64,000 nucleotides of DNA from Acidobacteriota bacterium. Its GTDB lineage: Bacteria; Acidobacteriota; Terriglobia; Acidiferrales; UBA7541. The translations under genes and the position numbers were made by a program. The notes beneath the pieces are model-generated. The model saw only the letters and a list, made by a program, of their open reading frames with translations. It had not been told where the DNA came from and did not search any database. Location: positions 160,399 through 224,398 of the forward strand of contig JABCZG010000007.1 of NCBI GenBank assembly GCA_013289835.1, read 5' to 3'. Of this stretch, positions 9,766-19,416 are shown piece by piece. Position 1 is the first letter of the stretch, and every line of letters starts with the position of its first letter.

Positions 9766-11274
9766 CTAGGCTTTAGCGAAACCAGCAACCGCGTCGCGCA
9801 AACGCCTGACCACGCGCTGCTGCCCAAGCACAACCATAGTATCGAACAGCGGCGGAGCCACGGCCTGCCCGACAATCGCCACGCGCGTGGCGTTGATCAA
9901 TAAACCAGCTTTTACCCCGCCTGCTTCAGCAACAGCCCGCGACGCATGATCGCACGCGTCATGATTCCACTCCGGCAGCGCCGCAAGCGCGGCCGCGAGT
10001 TTGCCAAGCAGCTCCGGCACTTTCGGATCTTTCCAGAACTTTTCCTTGGCCGCGGAATCGCGTTCGAATTCATCGCTGAAAAAAGCCCGCGACCAACTCG
10101 AAAAATCCGGAAGCAATCGTATCCGCGGCCTCAGCAGATCTACAGTCTTCGAAAACCACGCATGGTCTCTTCCATCCGTGCCCGGAGCCGCGCCCGCGGC
10201 CCACTCCGGTTTCCACAACCCGCTGCGCTCCAATTCATTCTCAACTTCCGGCAGCAACTCTTCGATCGGTAGCTTCTGCAGATACTGCGTGTTGAACCAC
10301 TCGAGTTTCGGCCGGTCGAACACCGCATTGGTGCGGCTCACACCCTCCAAGGAAAACTTCTGAATCAATTCTGGCGTGCGCAGAAACTCCTCATCGCCGC
10401 CCGGCGACCAGCCGAGCAACGCCAGGAAATTCCGAAACGCTTCTGGCAGAAAGCCCTCCGTACGGTACATGTTCACGTCCGTCGCGCCATGCCGCTTCGA
10501 AAGCCGCGACTTGTCTGCCCCAAGAATCAGCGGCACATGCGCAAACACCGGCGGCTCCGCCCCCAGCGCGCGGTACAGCAGCACCTGCTTCGGCGTATTG
10601 GAAATGTGATCCGCACCGCGAATCACGTGCGTGATGCGCATATCGATGTCATCCACCACCACGCCCAACTGGTACATGGACTGACCGAACTCTTCCTCGC
10701 CTTTTCCCGAACGCAGCAGCACGAAATCCTCGATCTCGTCATTCGAGAATTCCCGCTCGCCAAAAACCGCGTCGAAAAATTTCGTCGTTCCACCGACCGG
10801 CACTTTGAAACGCACTGCCGGCTTTGTGCCCGGTGTCGAAGGCTTCGCGTCGCGGCAACTGCATCGCGTCACCCGCCGCATTCCCCCGCCCTTTGGCTCT
10901 TCGTCCTGAGCGGGTTCCGCATAGTCCCCGCCCACATATTTCTCCGCCGGGCAGTAGCACAAGAACGCGCTGCCATTCGCCAAACACTTCTTTGCCGCCG
11001 CACGATACAACTCTGTTCGTTGCGACTGGTAAAACGGCCCCTCATCCCACACCACGCCCAGCCACTTCAATCCATCCAGAATCCCCTGCACCAGTTCAGG
11101 TTTATTGCGTTCCGCGTCCGTATCCTCCACGCGGAGGATCATGCTGCCTGCCTGTCGCCGCGCAAAAAGCCAGTTGAACAGCGCGGTCCGCGCCCCTCCC
11201 ACGTGCAGATAGCCGGTCGGCGAAGGTGCAAACCGTACCCTCACCGCTCCCGTCTTATTCGTCGAGTCCGTCAT
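9766..11274 (-). CDS. gltX: Glutamate--tRNA ligase
   Basis: VRFAPSPTGYLHVGGARTALFNWLFAR and ADKSRLSKRHGA motifs. Confidence 0.95.
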   Translation of the reverse strand: MTDSTNKTGAVRVRFAPSPTGYLHVGGARTALFNWLFARRQAGSMILRVEDTDAERNKPELVQGILDGLKWLGVVWDEGPFYQSQRTELYRAAAKKCLANGSAFLCYCPAEKYVGGDYAEPAQDEEPKGGGMRRVTRCSCRDAKPSTPGTKPAVRFKVPVGGTTKFFDAVFGEREFSNDEIEDFVLLRSGKGEEEFGQSMYQLGVVVDDIDMRITHVIRGADHISNTPKQVLLYRALGAEPPVFAHVPLILGADKSRLSKRHGATDVNMYRTEGFLPEAFRNFLALLGWSPGGDEEFLRTPELIQKFSLEGVSRTNAVFDRPKLEWFNTQYLQKLPIEELLPEVENELERSGLWKPEWAAGAAPGTDGRDHAWFSKTVDLLRPRIRLLPDFSSWSRAFFSDEFERDSAAKEKFWKDPKVPELLGKLAAALAALPEWNHDACDHASRAVAEAGGVKAGLLINATRVAIVGQAVAPPLFDTMVVLGQQRVVRRLRDAVAGFAKA

Positions 11275-11639
11275 TGTTTAGTGCACCTTTCTGGTGCAGC
11301 GCTAACTCTCAGTGTAGCGAAAAGGGCCTCTTTCCGTCCAACTTGCGGATTTCACGCCAAAAATGGCAAAAACTCCCTATCTCCCTTTGTACTGAATCGG
11401 TTACCCCTGCCCTGCTGTCTCTTTGGCTACCAGTACCCCGGTACGCTTGCTTCCAGAAAATCTGGTAATCCATAATCACTAGTACTTTGGCTCGTGTATT
11501 TCCCTAACTCTCCCGCGCCGTTGCACCCTTGTACTCGGGTGCGCGCCGCAGACTTGTGGATACACGCCGAAGCACGTGTGTTTTCGTGGCCTTTTTGTTC
11601 GGAAAAGGCGCCGTCCGTGACGCGGGCGGAGAATTGAAT

Positions 11640-14600
11640 GTGGGCTTGATACATCACAGTTTCATTTCGCTGGCGCTGCTCATGGCTACCACTCTGGTGG
11701 CCGGTTTCTTTGCGTATATTTACAGCATCAAGCGCCAGGCCTACCTCTTCCTGTGGACCGCCGGCTGGATGATTTTCGGCCTGCACTACGCAGGCCCCGC
11801 GCTTGCCGACTGGGCTTTGAACAGTCCGCTCCAAAGCGCCTTGAATCACTGGCTGTTTGCAATTTCCGGTTTGCTTTTTTTCCTCGGCGCGCAAATCTAC
11901 TCGCAGCGCAAACCGTGGAAAATTCCAGCGCTGGCCGTGGGCGTTTTCCTCGGACTGTGGGCCGCCGCCAATGTCGTCAACGCGCTTTCTGTTTCCGTCG
12001 TCCTTCCCGCATCGCTGATTTACATCGGCGTGGCCGTGGTCTTCTGGCAGGAAAGCCGTCGCCAGGAAACCCTCGCCGACCGCCTGCTCGGCGTTTCCTT
12101 CGCGTCGTGGGGTGTTCTCTGGATCGCGCTGCATATCCTGAATGCCACTCCGGAACTTCAGGGCCCGGGAATGAACGTCGTCGCCGCCGCGCCGTGTGCC
12201 TTCGTTGCCATGCTGATGGTGATGGCGACGTACGAGGAAGAAAAGCGCCGCATCGAGCGCAACATGCTCGCGCTTTCCAATCTCAACTTGGCCACTTCCA
12301 GCTTCGTCGGCGGCGAAATTCAGCGCATGTTGTCGCAAGCCCTGGACCGCGTCCTCGGCGTCGTGCGGCTCCCGGCTGGCGCGCTCTTCCTGCATCACGG
12401 CGACACGCAAGGACCAACCTCGGTCGTTGCCGTCGGCTTGAGCGATGACTTCTGCCGCGCCGCGCAAGAGGAAGGCCTCGACGATTATTTGGTCGGCCTG
12501 GTCGCGCGCCTTGGCGGCCTGCTCGGCTTCCGCGATCTTCGCGACGATTCCCTCTCCGCCCTCGAAAAAGAGCAAGCCATCCGCCGTTTCCGCGAACTAG
12601 CTCTTGGCCAGGGACTTCGCAGCGTCGTAGCCATCAGCTTGCAAGCGAAAGAACACGCCTTCGGTGTTCTCCTTCTTGGAACACCTGACAGCCGCCGCTT
12701 CACTCCCGCGGAGCTCCGCCTGCTCCTCGCGCTCGGCCATCAAATCGGAATGGCCGTCGAAAACAGCTATCTGATTCAGCAGACTTCGCGCCGCTCCGAA
12801 GAACTTCACGTCCTCAACGAAATCGGCCGTGCGCTCAGCTCCACGCTGAACAAGGAAGACCTGACGCGCAAAGTTTGGGAAGAACTCCGCCGCCTGTTCG
12901 ACGTCGAAAATTTCTATATCGCCGAACTCGACCCACTTCGCGACGAGATGCATTTCGATCTCGAAATGATCGACGGCGTTCGCATGCCCAAGCGCACCCG
13001 CCCCGCCGGCAATCACCTGACGGAATACATCATTCGAACGCGCCAGCCCGTTTTGATTCGCGACAATTTCACCGCGGAAATCAAAAAACTCGGCGTTGAG
13101 CCCATCCGCAGCAAAGGCTGTTTCTGCGGTGTTCCTCTCGTCGCCTACGACCACGCCATCGGCGCCATGGCCGTCTTCTCCGACCACGAGCGCATCTTCG
13201 ACGAAGGCCACCTCGAACTTCTCCGCGTGCTCGCCAGCGAAGCCAGCATCGCCATCGAGAATGCCCGCCTCTTCAGCGAGGAGCGCACCAAGGCGCGCCA
13301 CCTCACGCTTCTCAACACCATTTCGCGCAACGCCATCGCAACCCTCAATCCCGATGAGATGCTCGCCAAGATCACCGAGCAACTCGAAGCCGGCCTAACC
13401 TACGATCACATTGGCATCGGCGTGCTGGATTACGCGACGCGCGAAATCGTTGTCCAAGCCGAAGCCGGCAAACGCCGCGGCACCCTCGGCCAGCGCATCC
13501 CGCTTGGCGCCGGCCTCATCGGTCACGTCGCCCGCAACGGCCACATGGCGGTCTACCGCGCCGCATCTCTCGCGGATAACGCTCTGAAGCCTCTTCTGCC
13601 CGACTCCATCGCGGCAGTCGCGCTACCCGTTTTCTACGCTGAGCAACTACACGGCATCCTGTACGTGGAATCCTCCTCGCCCCTGGAATTTTCCGAAGAA
13701 GAAGTTTTGCTCCTCCGCACTCTGGCCGACCTCATCGCCGGTGCGCTGCACAACGCTCTCTCGTTCCAGAAAGCCCAGGAGCAAGCCATCACCGACGGCC
13801 TCACTGGCGTCAAAACGCATCGCTTCTTCATGGAAGCGCTCTCCGCCGAATGGAAGCGCTCCACTCGCGCTGGCCGCGCCTTTGCACTCGTGCTGATGGA
13901 CCTCGACCGCTTCAAATTCGTCAACGATTTCTACGGCCACCTCGAAGGTGACCTCGTTCTCCAGCGCGTCGGACACATCCTTGAAACCAATTGCCGCCGC
14001 TCCGATGTTGTCGCGCGTTACGGCGGAGACGAATTCGTCATCCTCATGCCGGAAACCAACATGGAGCACGCCCGCCAGCTCGCCAACAAGCTCCGCGGCT
14101 GGGTTTCCGCCGACCCGCTTCTCCGCGAGAAAAACATCAGCGCCAGCTTCGGCATCGCTTGCTATCCGCTGCACGGTTCGTCGCCACAGGAATTGATCCA
14201 GGTCGCCGACGCTTCCATGTATCTTTCGAAACATCAGGGCGGCAACGCTGTCTCCACCGCCGATCACTTCGACCCCAACGAAGCTAAAAAATGGAAGCGC
14301 GACGTCCTCGAAGCCTATCTCGGCGTCACCCTCAAGCGCCTTTTCGCCACTGGCCCGGAAGCCTTTGAAGAAATCTATCAGCGCCTCACGCAATTCACGG
14401 AATCCCTCGCCGCCGCCGAAGGCGCCACCGGCAAGCCTGTCGCGACCGGCTCGCAAGGCCCGCAAGCGCTGCCGCAAGCCGTGCTCGATACCGTCACCTC
14501 ACTCGCGTTCGCCATCGACGCCAAGGATCACTACACGCAGGGCCATTCGCAAAAAGTCTCCGCCTACGCCGCCCTCATCGCCGAAGCCATGGGCATGAAG

Positions 14601-15080
14601 GACGTGGAAGTCGAGGAGATTCGCCTGGGAGGCGTTCTTCACGACATCGGCAAAGTCGGAATCCCGGAAAATATTCTGAACAAGAACGGCCCGCTGAATC
14701 CCGACGAATGGGAAACGATGAAGTCGCATGTAAAATTTGGCGCCAAGATTCTCGATCCGCTCACTCCGCTCGCGCGCATTCGCGAAATGGTCTTGCACCA
14801 CCACGAATTCTTTGATGGCTCCGGCTATCCCGACGCCCTCACCGCGGACAGAATCCCGCTTGGCGCGCGCATCATCGCCATTGCCGACGCCTACGACACC
14901 ATCACCAGCGACCGCACCTACAAGAAAGCCCGTAATTCCGGCGACGCTCTCGCCGAACTCGAGCGCTGCTCCAACGCGCAATTCGACGGCACCATCGTCG
15001 AGCTTTTCGTCCGCACCATGCGCGCCCTCCCCAACCCCGTCATCGAAGTCGTTGCCACTGGCGGCCCGCGCAATTCCTAG
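11640..15080 (+). CDS. Membrane-anchored multi-GAF, GGDEF and HD-GYP signalling protein
   Basis: N-terminal TM segments, GAF-like regions, RRSDVVARYGGDEF, and HDIGKVGIP..HHHEFFDGSGYP. GTG start at 11640 chosen over the ORF start at 11529. Confidence 0.88.
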   Translation: MGLIHHSFISLALLMATTLVAGFFAYIYSIKRQAYLFLWTAGWMIFGLHYAGPALADWALNSPLQSALNHWLFAISGLLFFLGAQIYSQRKPWKIPALAVGVFLGLWAAANVVNALSVSVVLPASLIYIGVAVVFWQESRRQETLADRLLGVSFASWGVLWIALHILNATPELQGPGMNVVAAAPCAFVAMLMVMATYEEEKRRIERNMLALSNLNLATSSFVGGEIQRMLSQALDRVLGVVRLPAGALFLHHGDTQGPTSVVAVGLSDDFCRAAQEEGLDDYLVGLVARLGGLLGFRDLRDDSLSALEKEQAIRRFRELALGQGLRSVVAISLQAKEHAFGVLLLGTPDSRRFTPAELRLLLALGHQIGMAVENSYLIQQTSRRSEELHVLNEIGRALSSTLNKEDLTRKVWEELRRLFDVENFYIAELDPLRDEMHFDLEMIDGVRMPKRTRPAGNHLTEYIIRTRQPVLIRDNFTAEIKKLGVEPIRSKGCFCGVPLVAYDHAIGAMAVFSDHERIFDEGHLELLRVLASEASIAIENARLFSEERTKARHLTLLNTISRNAIATLNPDEMLAKITEQLEAGLTYDHIGIGVLDYATREIVVQAEAGKRRGTLGQRIPLGAGLIGHVARNGHMAVYRAASLADNALKPLLPDSIAAVALPVFYAEQLHGILYVESSSPLEFSEEEVLLLRTLADLIAGALHNALSFQKAQEQAITDGLTGVKTHRFFMEALSAEWKRSTRAGRAFALVLMDLDRFKFVNDFYGHLEGDLVLQRVGHILETNCRRSDVVARYGGDEFVILMPETNMEHARQLANKLRGWVSADPLLREKNISASFGIACYPLHGSSPQELIQVADASMYLSKHQGGNAVSTADHFDPNEAKKWKRDVLEAYLGVTLKRLFATGPEAFEEIYQRLTQFTESLAAAEGATGKPVATGSQGPQALPQAVLDTVTSLAFAIDAKDHYTQGHSQKVSAYAALIAEAMGMKDVEVEEIRLGGVLHDIGKVGIPENILNKNGPLNPDEWETMKSHVKFGAKILDPLTPLARIREMVLHHHEFFDGSGYPDALTADRIPLGARIIAIADAYDTITSDRTYKKARNSGDALAELERCSNAQFDGTIVELFVRTMRALPNPVIEVVATGGPRNS

Positions 15081-15199
15081 TCTTTTCGCGCTCGCTTCCT
15101 GCTACCGTTTCTCCCCGCTCCTCCGTCAAACAAGATTGTCCCGGGGCAGGCCTGCGTTTCCTTTATCGAATCTGAATTGCGTCTCGTTTAGGAGGTTTT

Positions 15200-15700
15200 A
15201 TGAACCTTCATAAGACAGCACTGCTCTGCGTCTTCGTAATGCTCGCGGCGGCACCACTCCCGGCTGGCACTCACTCTGAAGCCGCCTTCAAAAAGCTTCG
15301 GTCCCTCGCGGGGGACTGGGAAGGAAAAGACGAGCACGGCATGCTGGTGAAGACGAATTTCCAGGTGCTGGCGTCCAAAACCGCCGTTATGGAAACGCTT
15401 TCGCCTTCTGGAATGGAAGAAATGATCACGCTCTACAGCATGGATGAAGACGGAATCGCGCTGGTGCACTACTGCCCCACCAACAATCAGCCGCGCATGC
15501 GCGTGGTGCCGCAATCCGACGACGTCAAGGAGCTCAGCTTCGATTTCCAAGGCGCCGGAAATCTAAAATCTCCCTCAACCGGACATCAACATCATCTGGT
15601 TATCCGCTTTGAGGACGACGATCACATCACCGAAACCTGGACGTGGCGTCAGGACGGCAAAGACATGCCCATGGTCTTCCACCTCACGCGCAAAAAATAA
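15200..15700 (+). CDS. Secreted hypothetical protein (DUF1579-like)
   Basis: Signal peptide, ATG preceded by AGGAGG. FKKLRSLAGDWEGK pattern. Confidence 0.6.
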   Translation: MNLHKTALLCVFVMLAAAPLPAGTHSEAAFKKLRSLAGDWEGKDEHGMLVKTNFQVLASKTAVMETLSPSGMEEMITLYSMDEDGIALVHYCPTNNQPRMRVVPQSDDVKELSFDFQGAGNLKSPSTGHQHHLVIRFEDDDHITETWTWRQDGKDMPMVFHLTRKK

Positions 15701-15785
15701 GCAACTTTGCAGGAGACTGCACGATTCCACTGACACAATGGATTACAGAGGGCGTCCGACCCTTACAGAGCCCAACGGGAAGTCT

Positions 15786-16277
15786 TCAGCGCGCGTCGAG
15801 CTCCAAATCTTTAATCGGCAAATCCCAGTGCGCTTCTAAAATCTCAAATCGCCGCTGCTCTTCCTTTTTGTACGTCTCCTGATCCGGATAAAGCTGCTTG
15901 ATCATCGCCGAGCTGTCGAAATTATCGTTGGCAATCGCAGCGTTCTTGAAAACAATCGTCACGCGATAGTCCCAGCGCCCATCTTCCGTCGTGTGATACC
16001 GCGGAACGGCCATCGTCACTTTCAGCATCCGCCCCAGCTCCATCTCCTTCTTCAACACCGGATAGTGGTTTTTCTTAAATAGCGCAAGAAACTCCTCCGC
16101 ATGCCCCCACTTCGCCTTGTAGTAGTATTCGATCGCAAACGGCTGCGCACTCCCTTCCATCCCTTGCATGGCCGCGCTTCGCGCTCCACCGCCCTGTGGC
16201 GCTCCTGCTAACAGAATGACGCTCACTGTCGCAATCGCCAACGCCCGCGCAAAGTGTTTCTGATATTCAAAGATCAT
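15786..16277 (-). CDS. Secreted hypothetical protein
   Basis: Signal-peptide-like N-terminus; coherent ORF. Confidence 0.55.
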   Translation of the reverse strand: MIFEYQKHFARALAIATVSVILLAGAPQGGGARSAAMQGMEGSAQPFAIEYYYKAKWGHAEEFLALFKKNHYPVLKKEMELGRMLKVTMAVPRYHTTEDGRWDYRVTIVFKNAAIANDNFDSSAMIKQLYPDQETYKKEEQRRFEILEAHWDLPIKDLELDAR

Positions 16278-16416
16278 GAATTCCCTCCGTCGACCCGAGA
16301 AGTCTCGCCGAACATCCTATCTTTCCTTGAGCAGGAGGTCATCTGTTTCCGGTTGCCAGGGGATAGCGTGGAATTTTGCGATTCTCTACTTCGATAGTGC
16401 CGCGGGCGCGGCAGCG

Positions 16417-17472
16417 TTACTCATGAGGCGAAGTCTGTGTGTAATACCCCTGACGCGTCCGGGCCATCAGTCCAGGCTTGGCCACGCGGATCTCCAGCTT
16501 GTGGTAGTTGTCCCGCTGGTCGGCCAGTGGCGGCACAAAGGAAATTTCGTAGTACGCCTCCGTGTCCGCAACGCATTTCTGCAGCTGGACCGCAATGTCG
16601 TTGCCGGACTTGAGAACTTGGCCGCCACTCTGCATGGCAAGCACCTCCAGCGCTAGATCCCCCGCTTGCACCTGGCTAGCCTTGCTGACGCCTTTCAGGA
16701 ACTCCTCGTAGTAGAACGTCCGGCCGCCGATGTCGGCGACCCCCAGCGGATCGATGCTGTAGAGCGTAGCGCGCGCCTGCCGTAGCTGCGTCGAGAGAAC
16801 TACTATATTGGTGAAGAGTTGCTTCTGCTGTTTCGAATCCAGTTCTACGCGAGGGCCGGAGAGAAACGGCCACCCGGGAGAGACCCACAAAATAATCTTG
16901 CGCCCCGGCCGCCCCGCCTCGCGCGCCGCAAGCTTCTCCAAGGCCGCGATGGACAGCTGGAAGCGCTCTTCCGCGCCGTAGATTCCGCTGGAGCCGCGAA
17001 TGTTGCGCAGGCCCACCATATACGTCTCCAATGTCGAACTCAGCGCGTTCCCATCGCTGGTGAACTCCTCCTGGATCTGCGTGCCGGTATCGGTAAACAC
17101 GACAAGCGTCGTGGGGAACGCCAGGCGTCCCCCGTCGGCGCGGAGAAATTTTCCGATCTGCTCGCGTTCATAACCAAGGTTCTCATAGTTCGTGTTAACA
17201 GCATCGATGACCAGAAGTACCTCAATCGGAGCTCGGCTGCCGCCCAGCGCCTGGAACGAGGTAATGGCTTGCGGGGCCTTGTTATCCAGGAGGGTGAAAT
17301 CTTGCTGTTGAAGCCCCGCGACCGGTGGCCCGGACTTCGCAGTTACGACGACATCCAGGTAAATCTCACCGTTCGCAGGCTGGACGACCGGCTTGTCCTG
17401 TTGCGCGGGAGCTGCAACGCTGCATACCAGAATCAGGAGAAGAAAAAGGCCGAGACGTGCGTTTATGAACAT
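16417..17472 (-). CDS. VWFA-related domain secreted protein
   Basis: VVVTAKSGPPVAGLQQQDFTLLDNKAPQAITSF, PIEVLLVIDAVNT; typical acidobacterial VWFA-related architecture. Confidence 0.82.
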   Translation of the reverse strand: MFINARLGLFLLLILVCSVAAPAQQDKPVVQPANGEIYLDVVVTAKSGPPVAGLQQQDFTLLDNKAPQAITSFQALGGSRAPIEVLLVIDAVNTNYENLGYEREQIGKFLRADGGRLAFPTTLVVFTDTGTQIQEEFTSDGNALSSTLETYMVGLRNIRGSSGIYGAEERFQLSIAALEKLAAREAGRPGRKIILWVSPGWPFLSGPRVELDSKQQKQLFTNIVVLSTQLRQARATLYSIDPLGVADIGGRTFYYEEFLKGVSKASQVQAGDLALEVLAMQSGGQVLKSGNDIAVQLQKCVADTEAYYEISFVPPLADQRDNYHKLEIRVAKPGLMARTRQGYYTQTSPHE

Positions 17473-17714
17473 GAGCTCACTTCTTTCAAACTAGTGCTAG
17501 CGGGGATATTGTCGAGCACTCCGCCGACTTGGGTGGCTCGACCAGCTATAAACATAGATGCGACTCGAGGTTACTGCAGGTACAAATAAATAGTCCCGTC
17601 GCGCGCCGGGCGCCCCTTACTGCTCAAACCGGAATCTGGCGTACCGCCTCTCGTTGCGCCGCGTGGCAAGCGCTTGCCGTCGCCTGCTATTCTTTCTCTT
17701 CCCAAGGAGGCCGT

Positions 17715-18128
17715 ATGCAAACTGGAACCGTAAAATGGATTGGGGAGGAAAAATTCGTCGCCATCAGCCCCTCGGGCCACGCCCTGGCGATCGATTCCGA
17801 CCGCAAGTCCAACACCGCGCCCGGCCCGATGGAGTTGCTTCTGCTGGCGCTCGGCGCCTGCACCGCCACCGACATTCTCATCATCCTCAAGAAAAAACGG
17901 CAGAAGCTCGAAACGCTCGAAGTTCTTTGCAGCGGCGAACGCGCCGCCGCGCCGCCTCAAGTCTGGACCAAACTCGAACTCGTCTATCGTCTTCGTGGCC
18001 AGCTCGACGATGCCGCTGTAAAGCAGGCCATCCAGCTCAGCGAAGAGAAATATTGCTCCGTCTCCGCCATGCTCAAGAAGACCGCCACCATCACCTGGCG
18101 CTACGAAATTCTTCCCGCGCAATTCTGA
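17715..18128 (+). CDS. OsmC family protein
   Basis: GPMELLLLALGACTATDILIILKKKRQ and KYCSVSAMLKKTA; RBS AGGAGG upstream of 17715. Confidence 0.88.
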   Translation: MQTGTVKWIGEEKFVAISPSGHALAIDSDRKSNTAPGPMELLLLALGACTATDILIILKKKRQKLETLEVLCSGERAAAPPQVWTKLELVYRLRGQLDDAAVKQAIQLSEEKYCSVSAMLKKTATITWRYEILPAQF

Positions 18129-18330
18129 TGCGAACGTGCCCGCTTCTCCACGGGTCAGAACAGCCTCTTCTCACTGAAACCGTCGAATTCCTTTCTCGCC
18201 CTTTTTTCTTCCACAAAACATCTTCTCTGCTGCGATACTGAGAAGGGCCAGGCCGCGTCTTGTATCGCCAAGGCGCTATCGCATAAAATTCAGTCTCTTT
18301 TGTTCCGGGAAGCCATTGGCAAGGAGTTTC

Positions 18331-19326
18331 ATGTCTCACCGCATCGCGGCAAAAATTACGGGTGTAGCCGGCTACGTTCCCCCAAAGGTGATGACCAACG
18401 CGGACCTCGAGAAGCTCGTCGAAACCAACGACGAATGGATCCGCACGCGCACCGGCATTCGCGAGCGCCACGTCGTCGAAAAGGGAGTGGCCTCCTCCCA
18501 CTTGGCCACCGAAGCCGCAAAGGCCCTTCTGGCGCAAACCAAGACCGATCCCGCGGACATTGAGATGATTGTCCTCGCCAGCGTCACCCCGGACATGTTT
18601 TTCCCCGCCACCGCCTGCCTGGTGCAGGAGCGCATTGGCGCAAAAAAAGCCTGGGGCTTTGACCTCTCCGCCGCATGTTCCGGATTCGCCTACGCTGTCA
18701 CCGTCGGCGCGCAATTTATCGGCGCAGGCACCCACAAGAAAGTGTTGGTCATCGGCAGCGATGTCATGACGTCGATTCTCGACTACACGGACCGCGCCAC
18801 CTGCGTGCTCTTTGGCGACGGCGCTGGCGCAGTCCTCCTCGAGCCTGCCGGTCCGAATGAAGGCGTCCTAGACTTTGAGCACGACGTGGATGGCGCGGGC
18901 GGAGCATTCCTCTATATGCCCGGCGGCGGTTCGCTCAATCCCTCAAGCCAGGAAACCGTCGAGAAGCGCATGCATTACGTCCACCAGGAAGGCTCCCAGG
19001 TTTTCAAATACGCCGTCCGGCGAATGGCCGAGATGGCCGCGCATCTTCTTGAAAAGAATGGCTTTACTAAGGACGACCTGAAGCTATTGGTTCCTCATCA
19101 AGCAAACCTGCGCATCATTCGCGCCACGCAAGAGCGCCTCGGCATCGACGATTCCAAAGTCATGGTCAATATCGACCGCTACGGCAATACCACCGCCGGA
19201 ACCATTCCCCTCGGCCTCCGCGACGCCGTCGAGCAGGGCCGCCTCCACAAAGGCGACCTCGTACTAATCGTCACCGTCGGTGCCGGCTACACCACTGGCG
19301 GCATTCTCCTTCGCTGGGCCTACTGA
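18331..19326 (+). CDS. fabH: 3-oxoacyl-[ACP] synthase III
   Basis: [52 protein letters not shown]. Confidence 0.95.
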   Translation: MSHRIAAKITGVAGYVPPKVMTNADLEKLVETNDEWIRTRTGIRERHVVEKGVASSHLATEAAKALLAQTKTDPADIEMIVLASVTPDMFFPATACLVQERIGAKKAWGFDLSAACSGFAYAVTVGAQFIGAGTHKKVLVIGSDVMTSILDYTDRATCVLFGDGAGAVLLEPAGPNEGVLDFEHDVDGAGGAFLYMPGGGSLNPSSQETVEKRMHYVHQEGSQVFKYAVRRMAEMAAHLLEKNGFTKDDLKLLVPHQANLRIIRATQERLGIDDSKVMVNIDRYGNTTAGTIPLGLRDAVEQGRLHKGDLVLIVTVGAGYTTGGILLRWAY

Positions 19327-19359
19327 CAGCCTCAGCCTTCGACACCAACACCACCCAAA

Positions 19360-19392
19360 TAAAAAGCCGCCCCGGTTTCACCCGGAGCGGCT
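19360..19392 (-). terminator. Intrinsic terminator of the TonB receptor gene
   Basis: Stem AGCCGCcCCGG/CCGGaGCGGCT (19365-19392) followed on the minus strand by a T-run. Confidence 0.7.
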
Positions 19393-19416
19393 CCTCATTT
19401 CTAACGGCCGGAAACC

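Noticed and set aside
11282-11298. TGCACC-tttct-GGTGCA hairpin in the gltX leader
   Set aside because: Only a 6-bp stem near the start codon; no recognisable T-box or other riboswitch feature.
11427-12575. 382-aa minus-strand ORF
   Set aside because: Shadow of the GAF/GGDEF/HD-GYP gene; low-complexity charged sequence with no family signal.
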